Assembly: GCF_040436345.1 (NCBI RefSeq)
Contig: NC_133220.1
Coordinates: forward strand, 8,136,664-8,200,663
DNA from: Pagrus major
Lineage: Eukaryota > Chordata > Actinopteri > Spariformes > Sparidae
DNA length: 64,000 nt
Direction of reading: 5' to 3'
Of this stretch, positions 29,201-42,096 are shown one piece after another. The translations under genes and the position numbers were made by a program. Within the stretch, counting starts at the first letter, position 1, and each line of letters opens with the position of its first letter. The notes under the pieces were generated by a model. The model did not search any database. It saw only the letters and a list, made by a program, of their open reading frames with translations, and had not been told where the DNA came from.

Positions 29201-32200
29201 TTGTTTGTCTTCTGAGTGGAGTTTGATGTTTAAAGAACAAGACAAGAAAGCATAACGAGCCTCACATCCCCCTCTTTGCAACCTTCTCCTCATGGCAGCC
29301 TGGAGGGTCTCAAGGGTTATCAAGCAGACCCGATGCAGTAGAGCTACAGTGATTAATTGATTAGTCGGTCACAAGAACATAAATTCCAACTATTCTGATA
29401 ATCGATTCATCGTGTCAGTCATTTTTCAAGCAGAAATCTCAAACGTTAGCTGGTTCCAGCTGCTTAAATGTGATTTGCTGCTTTTCTTTGTCATATTTGA
29501 CAGTAAATGAAGAGTCTTTGGGTTTTGGACTGCTGGTTGGATGCAAGAAGCAATTTTAAGAAGTGGCTTTTGGCTCAAAGAAATAATTTTTTACATTTTA
29601 TAGACTAAATCAGGGCTGTCCAAAGGAGGGTCCGCAGATGTTTTAATGTGTAATATTCCTAATTACTAATAAGTGATTAAAAATTAATGTTTCTTCTCGG
29701 CCCACCATTAACTACTGATCTGATGAGCTCTGGATGAGCTTGTATGAGCGACCCCTGCTTGAATGTGTGTGTGTTGTTTCAGGCTCCTCTCTGGGCGTAC
29801 CTGCTGTGTGCTGTGGGTCTGTTTATCTACCAGTCATTGGACGCCATTGACGGGAAGCAGGCCAGACGCACCAATAGCAGCTCTCCGCTGGGCGAGCTGT
29901 TTGACCACGGCTGTGACTCCCTCTCCACCGGTCGGTTTTTGTTCCACTGTCTCCCAGTGAACCTGAAGCCTCTCTGAACACTGACTGGCTTCATGTGTTT
30001 GTCTCTGCAGTGTTTGTGGTGTTGGGAACCAGTATAGCAGTGCAGATGGGAACCAATCCGGACTGGATGTTCTTCTGCTGCTTCGCCGGGATGTTTATGT
30101 TCTACTGTGCCCACTGGCAAACATACGTGTCAGGAACGCTGCGCTTTGGCATGTGAGTCGACAAACTGCTTGTTTTTCTTTTAATTTTGATGAATGTTTT
30201 TGGAAAGCAAGATGATCATTTTCAGCCATTTGTAAAGTCAAACACAGGAATAACAGTTCAGTCCTCACCAGGTCTGAGTGTTATATTTCAATACTGCCAT
30301 CAGTACGATACCCGAGTTTCAGCACTGATTCACAAACCTGTTTTCCTACAGAAGCCCTCTTTCATATTTAGATAAATATTCCAATTACACATCAAAAATG
30401 TTTAATGTTATCAGGAGTTAAAGCAGAATGATGCTTTAAATCAGGAAACATCTGAAACAAGAAGTAAGTGAACAAAACTAAAACCTTTCGTTTACCTCCC
30501 ACTCTCTGGTGACTTGCAGCTTCAAAGGACTCCTGTGTGATTGTTCTTACAGTCAGCACAGCCACCTTTATGCCCACATGAAGTACAGTTGAGGTTTGAC
30601 AAAATAGACTAAAAGCATGAAGAAAGTGGAGTGCTGAGTTAAGTGGCTGTGGCGCCTCCACACACAGACCTACAGCGTACAGTCTCAAACACATCCGGTG
30701 GACATGAGCAGGTTGAAAGACAAGAAAAGTGCATTTATCAAATCTGAAAACACATTTTCAGTCACTTTACTTATTAAAAAGTGGAGCAGTCGTGCTGTAG
30801 TGTAGTAGCGTTGTTAGATTACAGCAGAGCAGTTAGTTGTACAGTTCAGTTGTAGTAAACGTGGATGTGTTTTGTGTGTAGATTTGACATAACAGAGGTG
30901 CAGCTCTGTCAAGCAGGATTACAGATGCTCACAGCCACTGTGGGTCCCTGCCTGTGGAACATGATGGTAAGGCTGCTGCTGCGGCTGCTGCGGCTGCTGC
31001 GGCTGCTGCTGCTGCTGCGGCGGCTGCTGCGGCGGCTGCTGCGGCGGCTGCTGCGGCGGCTGCTGCGGCGGCTGCTGCGGCGGCTGCTGCGGCGGCTGCG
31101 GCTGCTGCATGGCTCACTGCCGTCTCCTTCCACAGCGACCGCTGAGCACCACGAGTCACTGGGAGAATTTTAATTCAGTCTGTTCTGCTTAAAGGTGCAG
31201 TCAGTAAAATAACGGCACTTCAGTAACACCAGCTGGAGGAAAATAACTGAATGAATCTTTTTTTTTAATCGATTTTGTTTATATTTAAAATGTTTTTATT
31301 TATCTTCTTTTTTTAAAAATTCTAAATCAGGATTTGACTTTACTTGACATCATTGTGCATGAGTGTCCCGGGGAGATCACTGGGGAGGTTGGGGAATCAG
31401 TTATGGGTGATTCTTCTGTGTATCGCCTTTCACTAAAAGTGGAAGTGGATACTTTGTTTACTAACTAGTGTGAGTACACAAAGTATAATAATAACTGACG
31501 CACCAGCAGCACTTTCAAGGCTTGTGAAGTGTCAGCTAAGTGGACTCAGCAATAATGATGATTGTGTTGGTAGAATCTTCATTAAATAATTAATTATATG
31601 AAGAGTTATGTGCCGTTTAGAGGTTTAGCATCCTAAAAAAAGCCGGTTCTGGTTAAGTGACAGGATGCACCAGAAGTCGCGCCCATAATCTGCAAAATAT
31701 GGCAGGTAGGATTAAGGTGGATATTAATTACCTGTGTGATTGACTGAGACAAAGGTTTATCTTTGCATTTATATCCAAATGCCAATGCAAGCCACAGAGA
31801 GTGAAACAATGTTGAAATCTAACATGTGCCATGTTACATGAATTTGGTATCTATCTGATGCTATCAAGACGGGAGGATTTCCTGCTTTTGTCTATTTTAC
31901 ATCACTGTAAACTAAATATATTTGGGTTTTGAACAGCAACTTTCAAAGACTTTTTTTTGAATGATTTCTGATGTTTTATACATTAAATTAACACTTAAAA
32001 ATAACAATCAAAAGATGAATTGATAATGTAAACATGTTTAGTTGTTCCTGTAGTAAAGACACGTATATCCAGACAGGCTGTACCTGCTGAGAAAGCTTTT
32101 AGAAAACATTTAACATTTTGGAAAATACACTTACTGTCAAGGTGTTCATGTGGATTTCTCTCATGTGTTTAGTTCAGATCTGGCGTCAGGATGTGGTTAG

Positions 32201-35200
32201 CCTAGCCTAGCCTAGCTTAGCATAGACTGGAAACAGCTAGTCTGGTACCACCACCTCCAAAGCTCACTGATTAAAAATGTCGTGTCTCATTTGTTTAATC
32301 TGAATTCTAACAGAAATGTAAAAATGACAGCTTGTGGTTTTACAGGGAGTTACGTACCCGAACAGTTTCTGGCTGTCTGGCAGTGACCTTTTTATTTCTA
32401 GAGCCAGTGAAATATTACCGACTGAGTCTTTAACACAGCGACGTTCCTGTCGAATCTTTAACCTTCACATTAAAGTTGTGAGACGCAGAAGAACAGATCA
32501 TCCTATCGGCTCCGTGTGCAGCAGTGTGTTGTGGAAGAAGGCTGCAGGATGACTGTGCTGCTGGTAGACGTCACTAATCCTCACTGTAAACTCTCTGCTT
32601 TCTCCTCCCACTCAGCATTGATGTGACTGAGGTGCAAATCTTCATAATAGTCATGTATTTGCTGGCCGCCGTGGGAGGATCTGCTTTTTGGCAGTCACTG
32701 GTAATTGTGATTGGTTCTAATTCTTACAGATTGACATTAATGAGACTGATGATGGAGTAATCATGTAAATATGTTTATGTTGGTACTTATAATGCTGCTC
32801 TAACATTCATGTTTTAACAGTTTTAATTGTTATCAGAAATACAGAGTTTGTCTCTAAATGCTTTTTTACCATTTTCTAACATTGCTCATGATGCTTCTTT
32901 GTGGATGTAAACCTAAATCTACTCATAAGTTATATTTAAAAAAAAGATTACAGTGTGATCAGAACAGAAATTGATTGGAAATGTCTGTATTTCATTATCT
33001 CTCCTTCATTTTTACTGTTTTCCTGTCTTGGTTCCCAGATTCCGATCCTAAATATCCAGATGAAAATGGTTCCTGCCATCTGCACTTTTTTAGGAGCCAT
33101 CTTCTCCTGCACCAATTACTTCAGAGTTATTTTTACAGGAGGCGTGGGCAAAAACGGATCCACAATAGCAGTAAGTCTGGAGTTGAGTTGGAGCTCGACG
33201 TATCAGGATGGATGGTGTTTGTATCACAGATTAATCTGTGCGTCACTGTGACATGTGCACACATGCAGCAGGGAGGAAACAAACCAGAATGACCGAGTGG
33301 TTATGGAGAGAGAAGGTGTTGTCTTTGTGCCTTGAGCGTAGAAAATTCAATTACATATTATTAAAATAACAATTTTGCCAATATCCAATACCAGTGTTGT
33401 TTTGGTGTTGTTTTGTTTTTGGCGAGGGAGGCCAAGAAATCTTCTTTATAAAGAAACATAACTGAAAATAACCTCAATAGAGCGCAAAGTCAATCATACA
33501 AACTCTTTTTATCCCGCCATACCTCTACCTACTCAATGATGAGATGTTTTCAGTGCTTGTGGAGCCTTAAACACAGATGGCAGCAGGAATGTCACGAGCC
33601 AGTAGCTCATGAATGTGCCAGCACAAAATTGATGACACATATCAGATAAACATCAGCCACTGACATCAGTGAATGCCATTTTCCTTCAGATAGGCTGATA
33701 GCAGTCGACAAGGTGAATATCAGATGATACGGATGTTTGGCCGATATATCTGTGAATCCCCAGAGAGCAAAGTAGATGACTTTATAACAGTAGTTGCTAA
33801 ATATTATAGTACTTAACTGTATAAACACAATGTGCTTTAGATCATTGATAAGGATCGTCACAGTTTGTTTATAACGCTTTTTCCACAAATATGAGCAGCT
33901 TGAAGTTTCAGCCCAGAATAAGAAGGCTGTTGTTCAAACAGATCCTGTCACTCTGCTGAACGTTTCTACTGACAATAACCGTCTTTGTCTTTTGTGTCTG
34001 TGTCTTCAGGGAACCAGCGTCCTCTCTCCAGTCTTACATATTGGCTCAGTTATAATTCTGGCCATGATGATATACAAGAAGTCCGCTGTCCAGCTCTTTG
34101 AGAAACATCCGTGTCTTTATATCCTGGCGTTTGGCTTCGTCTCGGCCAAAATCACCAATAAATTAGTTGTAAGTCAATCCTGCTTTTTTTTTCTTATAAC
34201 AGGGAGATCAAAAACCAGCAGAGTGTCGGCTGGTAATAAACAGAGACCACGACACATAAACCAAATATTGATGCAGTTTTAACATCGGATTGATTAATAA
34301 ACTTGTCTTTCATTGTGAAACAATATTTAGACTTTTGAATAACTCGAGATATACGAGACTTTGATTTGTTAGTTGCCTTTTAACCGGTTTGCATCTTTAT
34401 GTTTAGTTTGCAGCCTGTTTATACCACAGAAGTTATCATGAGATTGAGTTTGTTTTATTGCCACCACAGCAAAATCTCTGGGAAACTAGCTCAAAGTCGT
34501 GTGTTTGTTTCTGTCTGTCTGTCCGCAGGTAGCACATATGACAAAAAGCGAGATGCATCTGCACGATTTAGCCTTCCTGGGGCCAGGACTACTGTTCCTG
34601 GATCAGTATTTCAATAGTTTTATTGACGAGTACCTGGTGCTGTGGATTGCATTGGTGAGTACACACGAAGTTTAAAAAGTAAATTTTTACCACAAAAAGA
34701 AAAAAAGTACTTTAAATGTTTGGAATGACAAACGTGGAAATACGCAATTATTATGAGACAGAGTAAAAATTGTGACTCTTTAAGTTATTAAACTACGAGA
34801 CATTGTGTTGATAAGATGCAATATGAATTTCAGTTTAAAACATTCAAAAATAAACTAAAATTATCAACAGAAACGTCAAAAGCTTTTGTGCTAGTGGTGT
34901 AAACAACCTCCCTGTGTGTTTGAGTATTCATTCGGCAGGTGGCCACTTCTTAAATATCGCACCTTTTTAAAATTTCTATGCGATGTGACATTTAAAAGTA
35001 TGAGTACAAGAACAGAGTAACTCAGCCACAAAATTTTGATGTTGCATTGTCAAACTATTAATGAGATTAAGAGATATTGTTAATAACTTAGTTTCATAAT
35101 TTTGCCTAGTAAAGGCATTAAATACTGACTCAAAATTCTGATATACTAAAACTATGACATCATAAAGTAAAAGTCATAATTAGTCAAAAGTGGGATGAGA

Positions 35201-35572
35201 GTCAAATTATGACTTTAAAATAATAAATTGAAGTTATGAGACTGAGATAAAAAGTCAAAACTATCAAGTATTGAGTCAGAAGTTTGATTTTAAAGGTTGA
35301 AACTATGAAATAGTCAAAATTACGAGATGTTCTGTCAGAACTATGAAATGTTTTGTGGGTGTTTTCCTGTCAGTGATGTGTGTCCAGTGTGTGTACAGCT
35401 CCTGTTCTCCTGCCTGTAAAGAGTGACGGTGTTTCTTTCTCTCCTGCAGATCATTTCCTTTTTTGACTTGGTGCGTTACTGTGTCAGTGTTTGCAACCAG
35501 ATTGCCTGCCACCTTCACATTTTTGTTTTCAAAATCAAGCCTTGTTCAGTGCTCAGTTCCGCTCCTCACTGA
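26260..35572 (+). CDS. cept1: Choline/ethanolamine phosphotransferase 1 (CEPT1)
   Basis: Integral ER/nuclear-envelope enzyme that transfers phosphocholine or phosphoethanolamine from CDP-alcohols to diacylglycerol, the last Kennedy-pathway step to PC and PE. Coding exons: 26260-26450, 28683-28857, 29783-29930, 30011-30152, 32616-32700 (or 30882-30966), 33039-33170, 34010-34168, 34529-34654, 35450-35572. Phases join without error to 1281 bp, 426 aa; I recall human CEPT1 as 416 aa. The exon at 29783 carries the CDP-alcohol phosphotransferase signature [20 protein letters not shown]. Other near-identical stretches to human CEPT1 are [30 protein letters not shown] and CVSVCNQIA. These separate it from choline-specific CHPT1. 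The first in-frame ATG (26260) is used; 26341 is an alternative. The N-terminal ~35 residues are Gly/Arg-rich and differ from human. Confidence 0.96.
26504..26642. mobile_element. Small MITE-like element, family D
   Basis: Inverted ends: 'taaagcaacagtatgtaact' at the left and, reverse-complemented, 'taaagcaacattcagtaact' at the right. It is 139 bp with no coding capacity and lies in the cept1 intron just after the start-codon exon. Confidence 0.7.
27340..28190. repeat. Probable interspersed repeats in cept1 intron
   Basis: 27,340-27,740 has 'gatatctcagaaacgcctca' and 'aaatttggcacaaatgtcca'. 27,817-28,190 starts 'aatcagctttattggccgaa'. Both read like common fish repeats known to me from other loci. 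Boundaries and family names cannot be fixed without a repeat library. Confidence 0.45.
29340..29610. repeat. Interspersed repeat, family B (gattaatcgattag type), copy 1
   Basis: Begins 'gctacagtgattaattgatt', contains 'atttgctgcttttctttgtc' and 'gtctttgggttttggact', and ends 'acattttatagactaaatc'. Blocks are shared with copies at about 36651, 48566 (reversed) and 52400 (reversed). Confidence 0.6.
30882..30966 (+). CDS. cept1: cept1 alternative exon '6a' (candidate mutually exclusive with 32616-32700)
   Basis: Bounded by tttgtgtgtag and gtaagg. It is 85 bp long with the same entry and exit phase as the standard exon at 32616-32700. It translates as [14 protein letters not shown] then [14 protein letters not shown], against [14 protein letters not shown] then [14 protein letters not shown] in the standard exon, so xDxTEVQ, the GP/GG turn and W are kept. 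Either exon gives a full-length frame. Using both would add 170 bp and shift the frame. It alters one hydrophobic segment downstream of the catalytic motif. Confidence 0.75.
30972..31108 (+). repeat. CTG/CGG trinucleotide tract next to the cept1 exon 6a donor
   Basis: About 137 bp of CTG and CGG triplets. Most has a 12 bp period (ctgctgcggcgg). It begins at base 6 of the intron following exon 6a, on the transcribed sense strand. Poly-Ala, Leu/Arg, Ser/Arg and Gln/Pro frames across it are artefacts. Confidence 0.95.
32186..32240 (+). repeat. Interspersed repeat, 'ttagcctagcttagcat' type
   Basis: The core 'ggatgtggttagcctagcct' to 'agcatagactgg' matches 4227-4265 and, reversed, about 14258-14310. 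Three copies in 28 kb show a dispersed repeat. Confidence 0.6.
34690..35350. repeat. Degenerate AT-rich tandem-like sequence in cept1 intron
   Basis: Irregular repeats of motifs such as 'agtcaaaattacgaga', 'tcaaaactat' and 'attatgac' every 20-30 bases. There is no coding signal. Similar texture appears around 39,110-39,830. Confidence 0.5.
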
Positions 35573-38500
35573 GGACACGCCGGCCATTACTGACTCTGTC
35601 CCTTCCCGTTAGTCGCACTCATCTTTTCTTCCCTCTGTTGTCCACGTAGAGATGCAGAGGATGACGTGGTGTAACGTATGTGCTTCTGCCAACTGAATGT
35701 GAGGACAAATAATATATATTAAGATACTGGAGTATTACTGTCATTGTTTCTTTTTCACCAGTGCAGAGTTGAATTTGTACCAGTTTCATCTTCTGCCCAG
35801 TAATAAGAATCTCCTTCTGACAAACTCATGGTCACACAGAGCAAATATTTCAGGAGAGTACAGGTGCTACTCGGTGTGTTCAAGGAGAGAAACGTACGTG
35901 TGTTTTAACTGTTCTTGTGCAAAGAAAATGTATAGGAAATGAATCAAAGTCTTTTGCTTTTCATGATTATAATTTTTGTAATATTTGCATAACGTTACCT
36001 TTTGCTATTGTAAATATCAAACTGTTACGGTGTCCGTGCTTCTCTTTTAAGTTAAAAATCCCACTTTGACACATTTATAAACCTTTTTTTCTTCATGTAT
36101 ATGATTTTTAAATCGTCTCCTGCACATTGCACGAAACGGTGCAGCTGCTTCACGTCAGCAAAAATGCGGTTTGGGAGGAAACTGAATGTCGACTTTGTTA
36201 CATTTTTCTTTTTATATATCAGAATGTTCTGCAAAATTATCACTGCCAATGTTTTTTGTTTAGTTTGTCAACTGAACCACTCGCTTAAAACTGCACATGG
36301 GATTTTTTGGGGGGTTTGGATTTTTCAGTGTATTTATTGTCATATGTGTAATGTTATTTGCTAATATATTCATCATAAAGTTTATAGTTTGCTTAATGCT
36401 TCATGGAGTTACACTTTAGAAACACGTTATTCTTTTTATTGTAAATAGATCAGGACACGACGACACGGCAGCCAAAATCACACACAAAATGTCTAAACTC
36501 AAAGGTCCTACTTGTATTTACAGCAATGCGGATAAAAGGTACGGACGCTCGTAAGCTGCCTTTGACGTCAAGAATGAAGCATAATTGTAACATTTTGCAA
36601 TTAATCAGAACAAAGCTCAAGAATTTTAAAATTGAAGCAGCATAATGTGAGAGCTGCAACGATTAATCGATTAGTTTTTCAACTGTTAAATTAATTTCCA
36701 GCTATTTTGATACCAATTATTCAGTTTGAATACATTTTTTAAGACATTTGAGGACGTCATCTTGAGTTTTGGGAAACACTGACCGACTTTTTTCACCATT
36801 TTCTGACATTTTATAGACTCAACTAATCAACAAAATAATCAACAGATTAATCACCAATGAAAATAATTGAATGTAAAGACGTCTGAACTTCTTTTTTGTT
36901 TTTTTGAATCAGTGCTCAGATCACTCCGCCAGCCGTCACGCTGCTCCTGTCACTCCGTCTCAACCTGGTTTTATTATTCTATATTTCTCTTATTGTCAAC
37001 AAATCCCCCAAAAGACCAAAACAATGTGTTAGTTTGTCTCTTTATACTTTCTGACTCATTGGTTCCTACCTTAGATGTAAATCTTTAAGAATACCTCATA
37101 TAAATATTGTTTGGTGACACTTCATATACCTGTCATTATCAAAAAAAAACCTGAATTTATAGTTAATTAAACTTAAAGTTAATGGTAATTTTACTGTTAA
37201 TTAACAATTATTGAATGTTTATACTTTGTAAATGGTAAATAAATACTGTAGTTAATCTCTAACACCTCCAAGTTATATCTGATGTTGATAAACAAAATTA
37301 ACTCTTTGTTAATGACGCATGTTATAAAGTGTTACCTGTAGTTTCATTTCTACAAAAGGCTCAATAGTTTCCTAACTCAGCTGCTCACTGTAGTTTTTAT
37401 CAAACGGTACTCAAACAATAAGAAACGGAGCAGTTGTTAGGGACTATTTTCAGCGGTGGATGAATCCACATTTTTTTCTGTTCAAGGGAATATTTCACTT
37501 TGTGTGGGATTGAGGCCAAATAATGTGTGTGGCTCATTGATATGTTTGTTTTGTTTTTAAATAGTTTTTGGACAACAGTTGAGCTCTGTGGCCGAGAGGA
37601 AACAGATCTATCAGGCTTTAAAACACACAGAACCTGTTAGTGGATCGGTCCATTGTCGGTTTTGGTCTTTTCGTGGGATTTGTTGACAGTAACGAGACTT
37701 TGAACGCCTCCCTGCGACCATCACGGTTATTTTCACGGACGTCACACTCCTTTCCTCCTGTGTTGTTGATGGATGCAGCTACTTAACCAAGTCCCTGTTT
37801 TTTTTAATAGAGACTTTATTAACAACAGAACCTGGTTGACATTGTGTTTCCCCTTAAATCACACCTGCTGAACAGGTGCACCTGGTCTGAATGTGCAGGA
37901 GATGATGTCACAGGATGACATGAGAGTTTTTAAGGTGGTGACAGATCAAACTTTTTGTTCCTGACCGATAATAAAAACCTGTTTATGTGAAGTGGCTGCT
38001 GCTCACTCCGCCTCCGCCTCCACCTCCACCTCCACCAACATCATCCTCTACTGTTACAGCTCCTCATACCGACCGAGTGGGTGTTTAATGTTGCTGCTTC
38101 TCAACAGAACCTGTAGTGACGGCCTGTATTAATGTGGACAACATGTTTAACAACAGAGATTAGTTTCTTGCTTTTGAGTATTGTGCCTGTTTTTCTTTAT
38201 CTTTCTTACTGATTGACTGTAAGCAGCCGCCACAGTTTGTTCTGATCTAACATGCAAAGTGTCGACCGTAGTGAGAGTCGTTGATGTACAACAGCTTCGG
38301 AGCAGCATCACTGTCTTAACTGGATGAGTTCAGGTTCTGGATGGTTTGATTATAAAACTACATTTACCTGAACGCTGCTGAGAAAAAAGACTGTTGGTCT
38401 GATTTCTATAAACAAAGCTTTAAAGGGTAACTTCACACAATTCACAAACTTATATGTCCTTGAATGTCTTGTGATATCTTAAAGAGGAATTTCAGGTATT

Positions 38501-41000
38501 TTTTTAAACCAGGGCGTTTATATTTGCATGTTTTGGTGTGTAAATAATTCATACCTTCCAAAAGTTTTGGTCCAGTAGATGATGAGGATGTTATTCTAAG
38601 TGTCTGACAACATTAGAGAAAAGATGAGACCTTTTGTGAGAGTGTGAGATCCTCTTTTTAACCAGAAAAACAAGTCTCTTCACGGTAAAGTCGCGTTCTG
38701 AAATCTTGTGAGGTGAGTTGTTTCAGCTGTTGCCTCATCTACATTGTCCAGATCTGTTTAATACTCACCATGACTCTGCAAATAAATCCTCTACATGAAC
38801 TCCAAATTCTTCTCTCCAACTCTGACTCATGTTTCCAGCGTCGTGTTCCTGCAACGACTTGCCTCTTGTGGGATTTCAGAGCGAGACTTCTCCTTGAATG
38901 AGACTTGTGTTTCTGGTTACACAAGCGATCTTATCATTCAACAAAAAGGTTCATCTCTGTAGGATTTGTTCCCGTAATGTTGTCAGACACTTAAAATAAC
39001 ACTTTCACCTTCAGCCGTGTCACAACTGCCAGCTGAGTATGAATTATTTACACACCAGAACGTGTAAATAAAGGGCCCATGTTTAAAAATACCAGAATTC
39101 CCTTTATGAGGGAATATTAAAGAAATATTAAGAATATTCTGAGATTTACAGACATTTTTTTTTATATATTCTGAGAAAATGGTTGCATATCATCAAATTA
39201 AAGTTTGTTTTTTTTAAAGTCATAACTCAAATGTTTAAATTTTTAAGAAAAGGTAATTAAATTAAGAGGTTACAAGTAAATGGTTTCAGTATTTGTAATA
39301 TAAAGTATAATATATTGAGAAGAAAGTTCTGAATCAGCTCGCTGGAATTTGGGAAAATAAAAGTAATGTTTTGTTAACACAGACAATATTTTGAAAATAA
39401 CAGTATTCCAAGAATAAAGTGGTAATCCTTAAAAAAACATTTTGAGAGAGAATATTCAAATATTGAGAGTATAGTTTAAAACATATGAGGACAAAATCCA
39501 AATTAAAAAAAACATTTCTGTATTTAAAAGAATAATTATATTAGGAAGGAAGGGTTGTTTCTGAGAAGGCAAACTGTCAAGAGGAACAAATTAATCTTTA
39601 AGATTTGACATGATATTTAGAGAGGAGTCAAATTATAAGAATGAAGAAACTACAGAGTATTTACAGTTGATCATGTAAACTTAGAGGAAAAAGTTCAAAG
39701 TTTTAGAAAAACAAAGTCTTGAGAATAAAGATTTGAGTTTGTGATTTAATGATTATTTCAAGGATCAAGTAAGTATTTTAGAAATGATCCTATTATTATT
39801 AGAATATAGTTTTGTTGAGTACTTTGAGCACCACAAACTAAATTCAATCCACATAATTATATCTGGCTCGAAGGCAGAAATGTTATTATTAAATGTACAC
39901 ATTAAATACTAACTGAGGTTTGGTGGAGAAATTAAAGTTTGTGATTTGTGTGAACTGACCCTTTAAAGAACAGCTTAACGCTGACATAACTAAAGGTTTA
40001 TTCTCTCTGGTGTAAATGATTACAGACGCATTTAAAGTGTTACTGAGGTCAAACAGACGGTCCCTGAACGTCTCATCTGTACTCTGTGCAGTGGAGTCTC
40101 TGTACAGTCGTGTCTGTTTGAGTGTTTCTGGAGAAAATGGGAAAAGAAGTGACTTCCTCGTCTGCATGTGTACGATACTGCTGTACAGTTTGTACTATAG
40201 CCGGAGATTCTTTGTATAACCCACAACCTGACACCTGAGAAACTTTTCATAATAACTCTGTGAGATTCAGCATCATCAGCTCATGTGTGCGTAGTTACTG
40301 ATGTCAGGTCAACTCTCATTGTTACTAGTAAAGTTTGCCTTAAACACGTTTGTTTTCCATTGTTTTGTACGGAGAAGAGCGCTCTTGTGATGTGCATGTC
40401 GTCACTGTGTGTGTGTGTCTCGACTCTGGGAAGCTTGTGTAAAAGTTTGTCTCCTGTCGGCCAGACTGCCAAGCTCAGGTATATCACCAGTGTGCAGAAC
40501 AGCGTGTTCTTAGACATAAACAGGAAACAAAGATCACCTGACAATCTCTCCTCCACCTACCAGTGCAAATAAATTTCATACTCCCACCTGGACGCAGCTT
40601 TCTTCTTCTGTGTTTTTACCATTCATGTCCTTGATCCTCCTCGTCTGTGGAGAAAAACACTGATGATGCAGCTGAAAACAACGTTTAAAATGGAGAATCT
40701 CGAGTGTCAGGATGGTACGTTTCAAATACACTGAGTCAATGTGATATGTCATAATTCACCCTGCCAAGGAGCTGTTTGTTTATTGGTTTGTTTGTCAGCC
40801 GGATTACACAAAAATACTGAACAGGTTTGTGCAAAACTTGGATGGAGGATGGAGGATCCTCTCTGTTCTCCACCATGTTTCATCATCATGTTTCTGAATC
40901 TCTTTCTTCTTATTGTACAGACTGAACATAACGTTGTCAGCACTCTGAATATTACATTCCCTCTCTGCCTCTAAGTCCTACACACTGGAGCTTTAAGTTA
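35573..41000 (+). other. cept1 3' UTR and intergenic DNA before dram2
   Basis: No coding region was recognised. Several AATAAA motifs occur (for example about 37229, 39065, 40568), so the transcript end cannot be fixed. It contains a family B repeat (about 36651-36872) and degenerate AT-rich sequence (about 39110-39830). Confidence 0.5.
36651..36872. repeat. Interspersed repeat, family B, copy 2
   Basis: Left end 'gctgcaacgattaatcgatt'; right end 'gattaatcaccaatgaaaat' then aattg. It contains 'acattttatagactcaacta' as in copy 1. Confidence 0.65.
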
Positions 41001-41132
41001 TGCTTTACCACTCACGTGCTGCCTCTTACCTGCAGTCTCACCTGAGGCCACACGTGGCGCTGTTCCTCCAGACTCACCTGCGAGGCAGAACTCAGGACAC
41101 AGAGATTCCACTTCCTTGTCTTGTTGTTAATC

Positions 41133-41144
41133 TGCGCATGCGCG
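41133..41144 (+). promoter_or_regulatory. Probable NRF1-type element in dram2 promoter
   Basis: TGCGCATGCGCG is a near-perfect match to the palindromic NRF1 consensus. It lies about 205 bp upstream of a strong donor (cggataac then gtgagt, 41350) that would end non-coding exon 1 of dram2. Confidence 0.6.
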
Positions 41145-41776
41145 CTTCACTCCTGACCAAACCACTACAACGACGCTGTGACAACTCGTAAAGTTATTTT
41201 TTTCTGAATGGAAGTGCGGCACACAACTCCTGCTGCACGCCGAGGACTAGTGACATTTAACGGGGGGTCTGAACACCAGACTCCGGTTTGGAAACAAGTG
41301 ATTTAAGGAGTCCCGCAGGAGATTATGGTCGTTGGAGGACGCGGATAACGTGAGTGTCATTATGATCAGATAAAACCCACTTTCTCCTCAGGGAGGCTGG
41401 TTCACATGACGGGACGGTGTTTCCTCAATCAAGCAGCTGTGTGGTCCGAAAGAAAAACCATAAACGCTGAAAAGTAATGTTAACATTGGCTCGGGAAGAC
41501 AATCTTGTGCAGCTAACGCTAGCTAGCTAATAGTTAGCTAAAAGCTTGTGATGTCAATACTTTTTAAAAAAACGTGTTGTTGATTTATTCACTGTTGGCC
41601 GTAACATGAAGTGTTTGGTGTCTGATAGTTTTTCGAGTAGTTGATGTTATTGCGCAACATGTCCAAGCTTTACTTTTTGAAAAAAGCATAAAATGTCAGA
41701 TTTTTGAATGGAGTTTGGTGTGGTTACTCTCAGTTTCACTTCCTCACTGAGAACATGAGAACTGAGAACTGAGAAC

Positions 41777-42096
41777 AGGGTAACTGTGGAGTTATGAGAA
41801 GGAATTCAAGTCAGACTTTTAATACTTACAATATTAACGAGGTAATAATACAAACTCAAAGAAATATTTATTTTTTTCCATAACTGAATAAACAAGCTGT
41901 AGTCAGAGGAAACACTGTTTGAAGCTAGAAAGGTGGCAGGGTCCGCCACACATAAACACAGTAAAACAGTTTGAAATTGTGTTGTCCTTTTAAGATGAGT
42001 TTGTTTATTCAGGAATTTTAAAAAAAAAACAGTCAATGAAGATCTTTCTCTTCTGATTAAAAAGTCTTCCTCAAAATTACATAATGCACCTTTAAA
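41777..42096. mobile_element. MITE-like element, family A, copy 3 (dram2 intron 1)
   Basis: The left end is eroded. The body has 'gaagctagaaaggtggcagg', 'gtccgccaca' and 'actgaataaacaagctgt'. The right end 'aaaattacataatgcacctt' then taaa is the inverted end. Confidence 0.7.

Noticed and set aside
30865-31173. Poly-Leu/Arg, poly-Ala, Ser/Arg and Gln/Pro open frames
   Set aside because: They are readings of the CTG/CGG tract in the intron after cept1 exon 6a. Only the exon 6a part (30882-30966) is credible.
28683-35572. Alternative identity CHPT1 or SELENOI for the phosphotransferase
   Set aside because: N-terminal [14 protein letters not shown] and the C-terminal CVSVCNQIA segment match CEPT1. 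There is no selenocysteine TGA context at the C-terminus.
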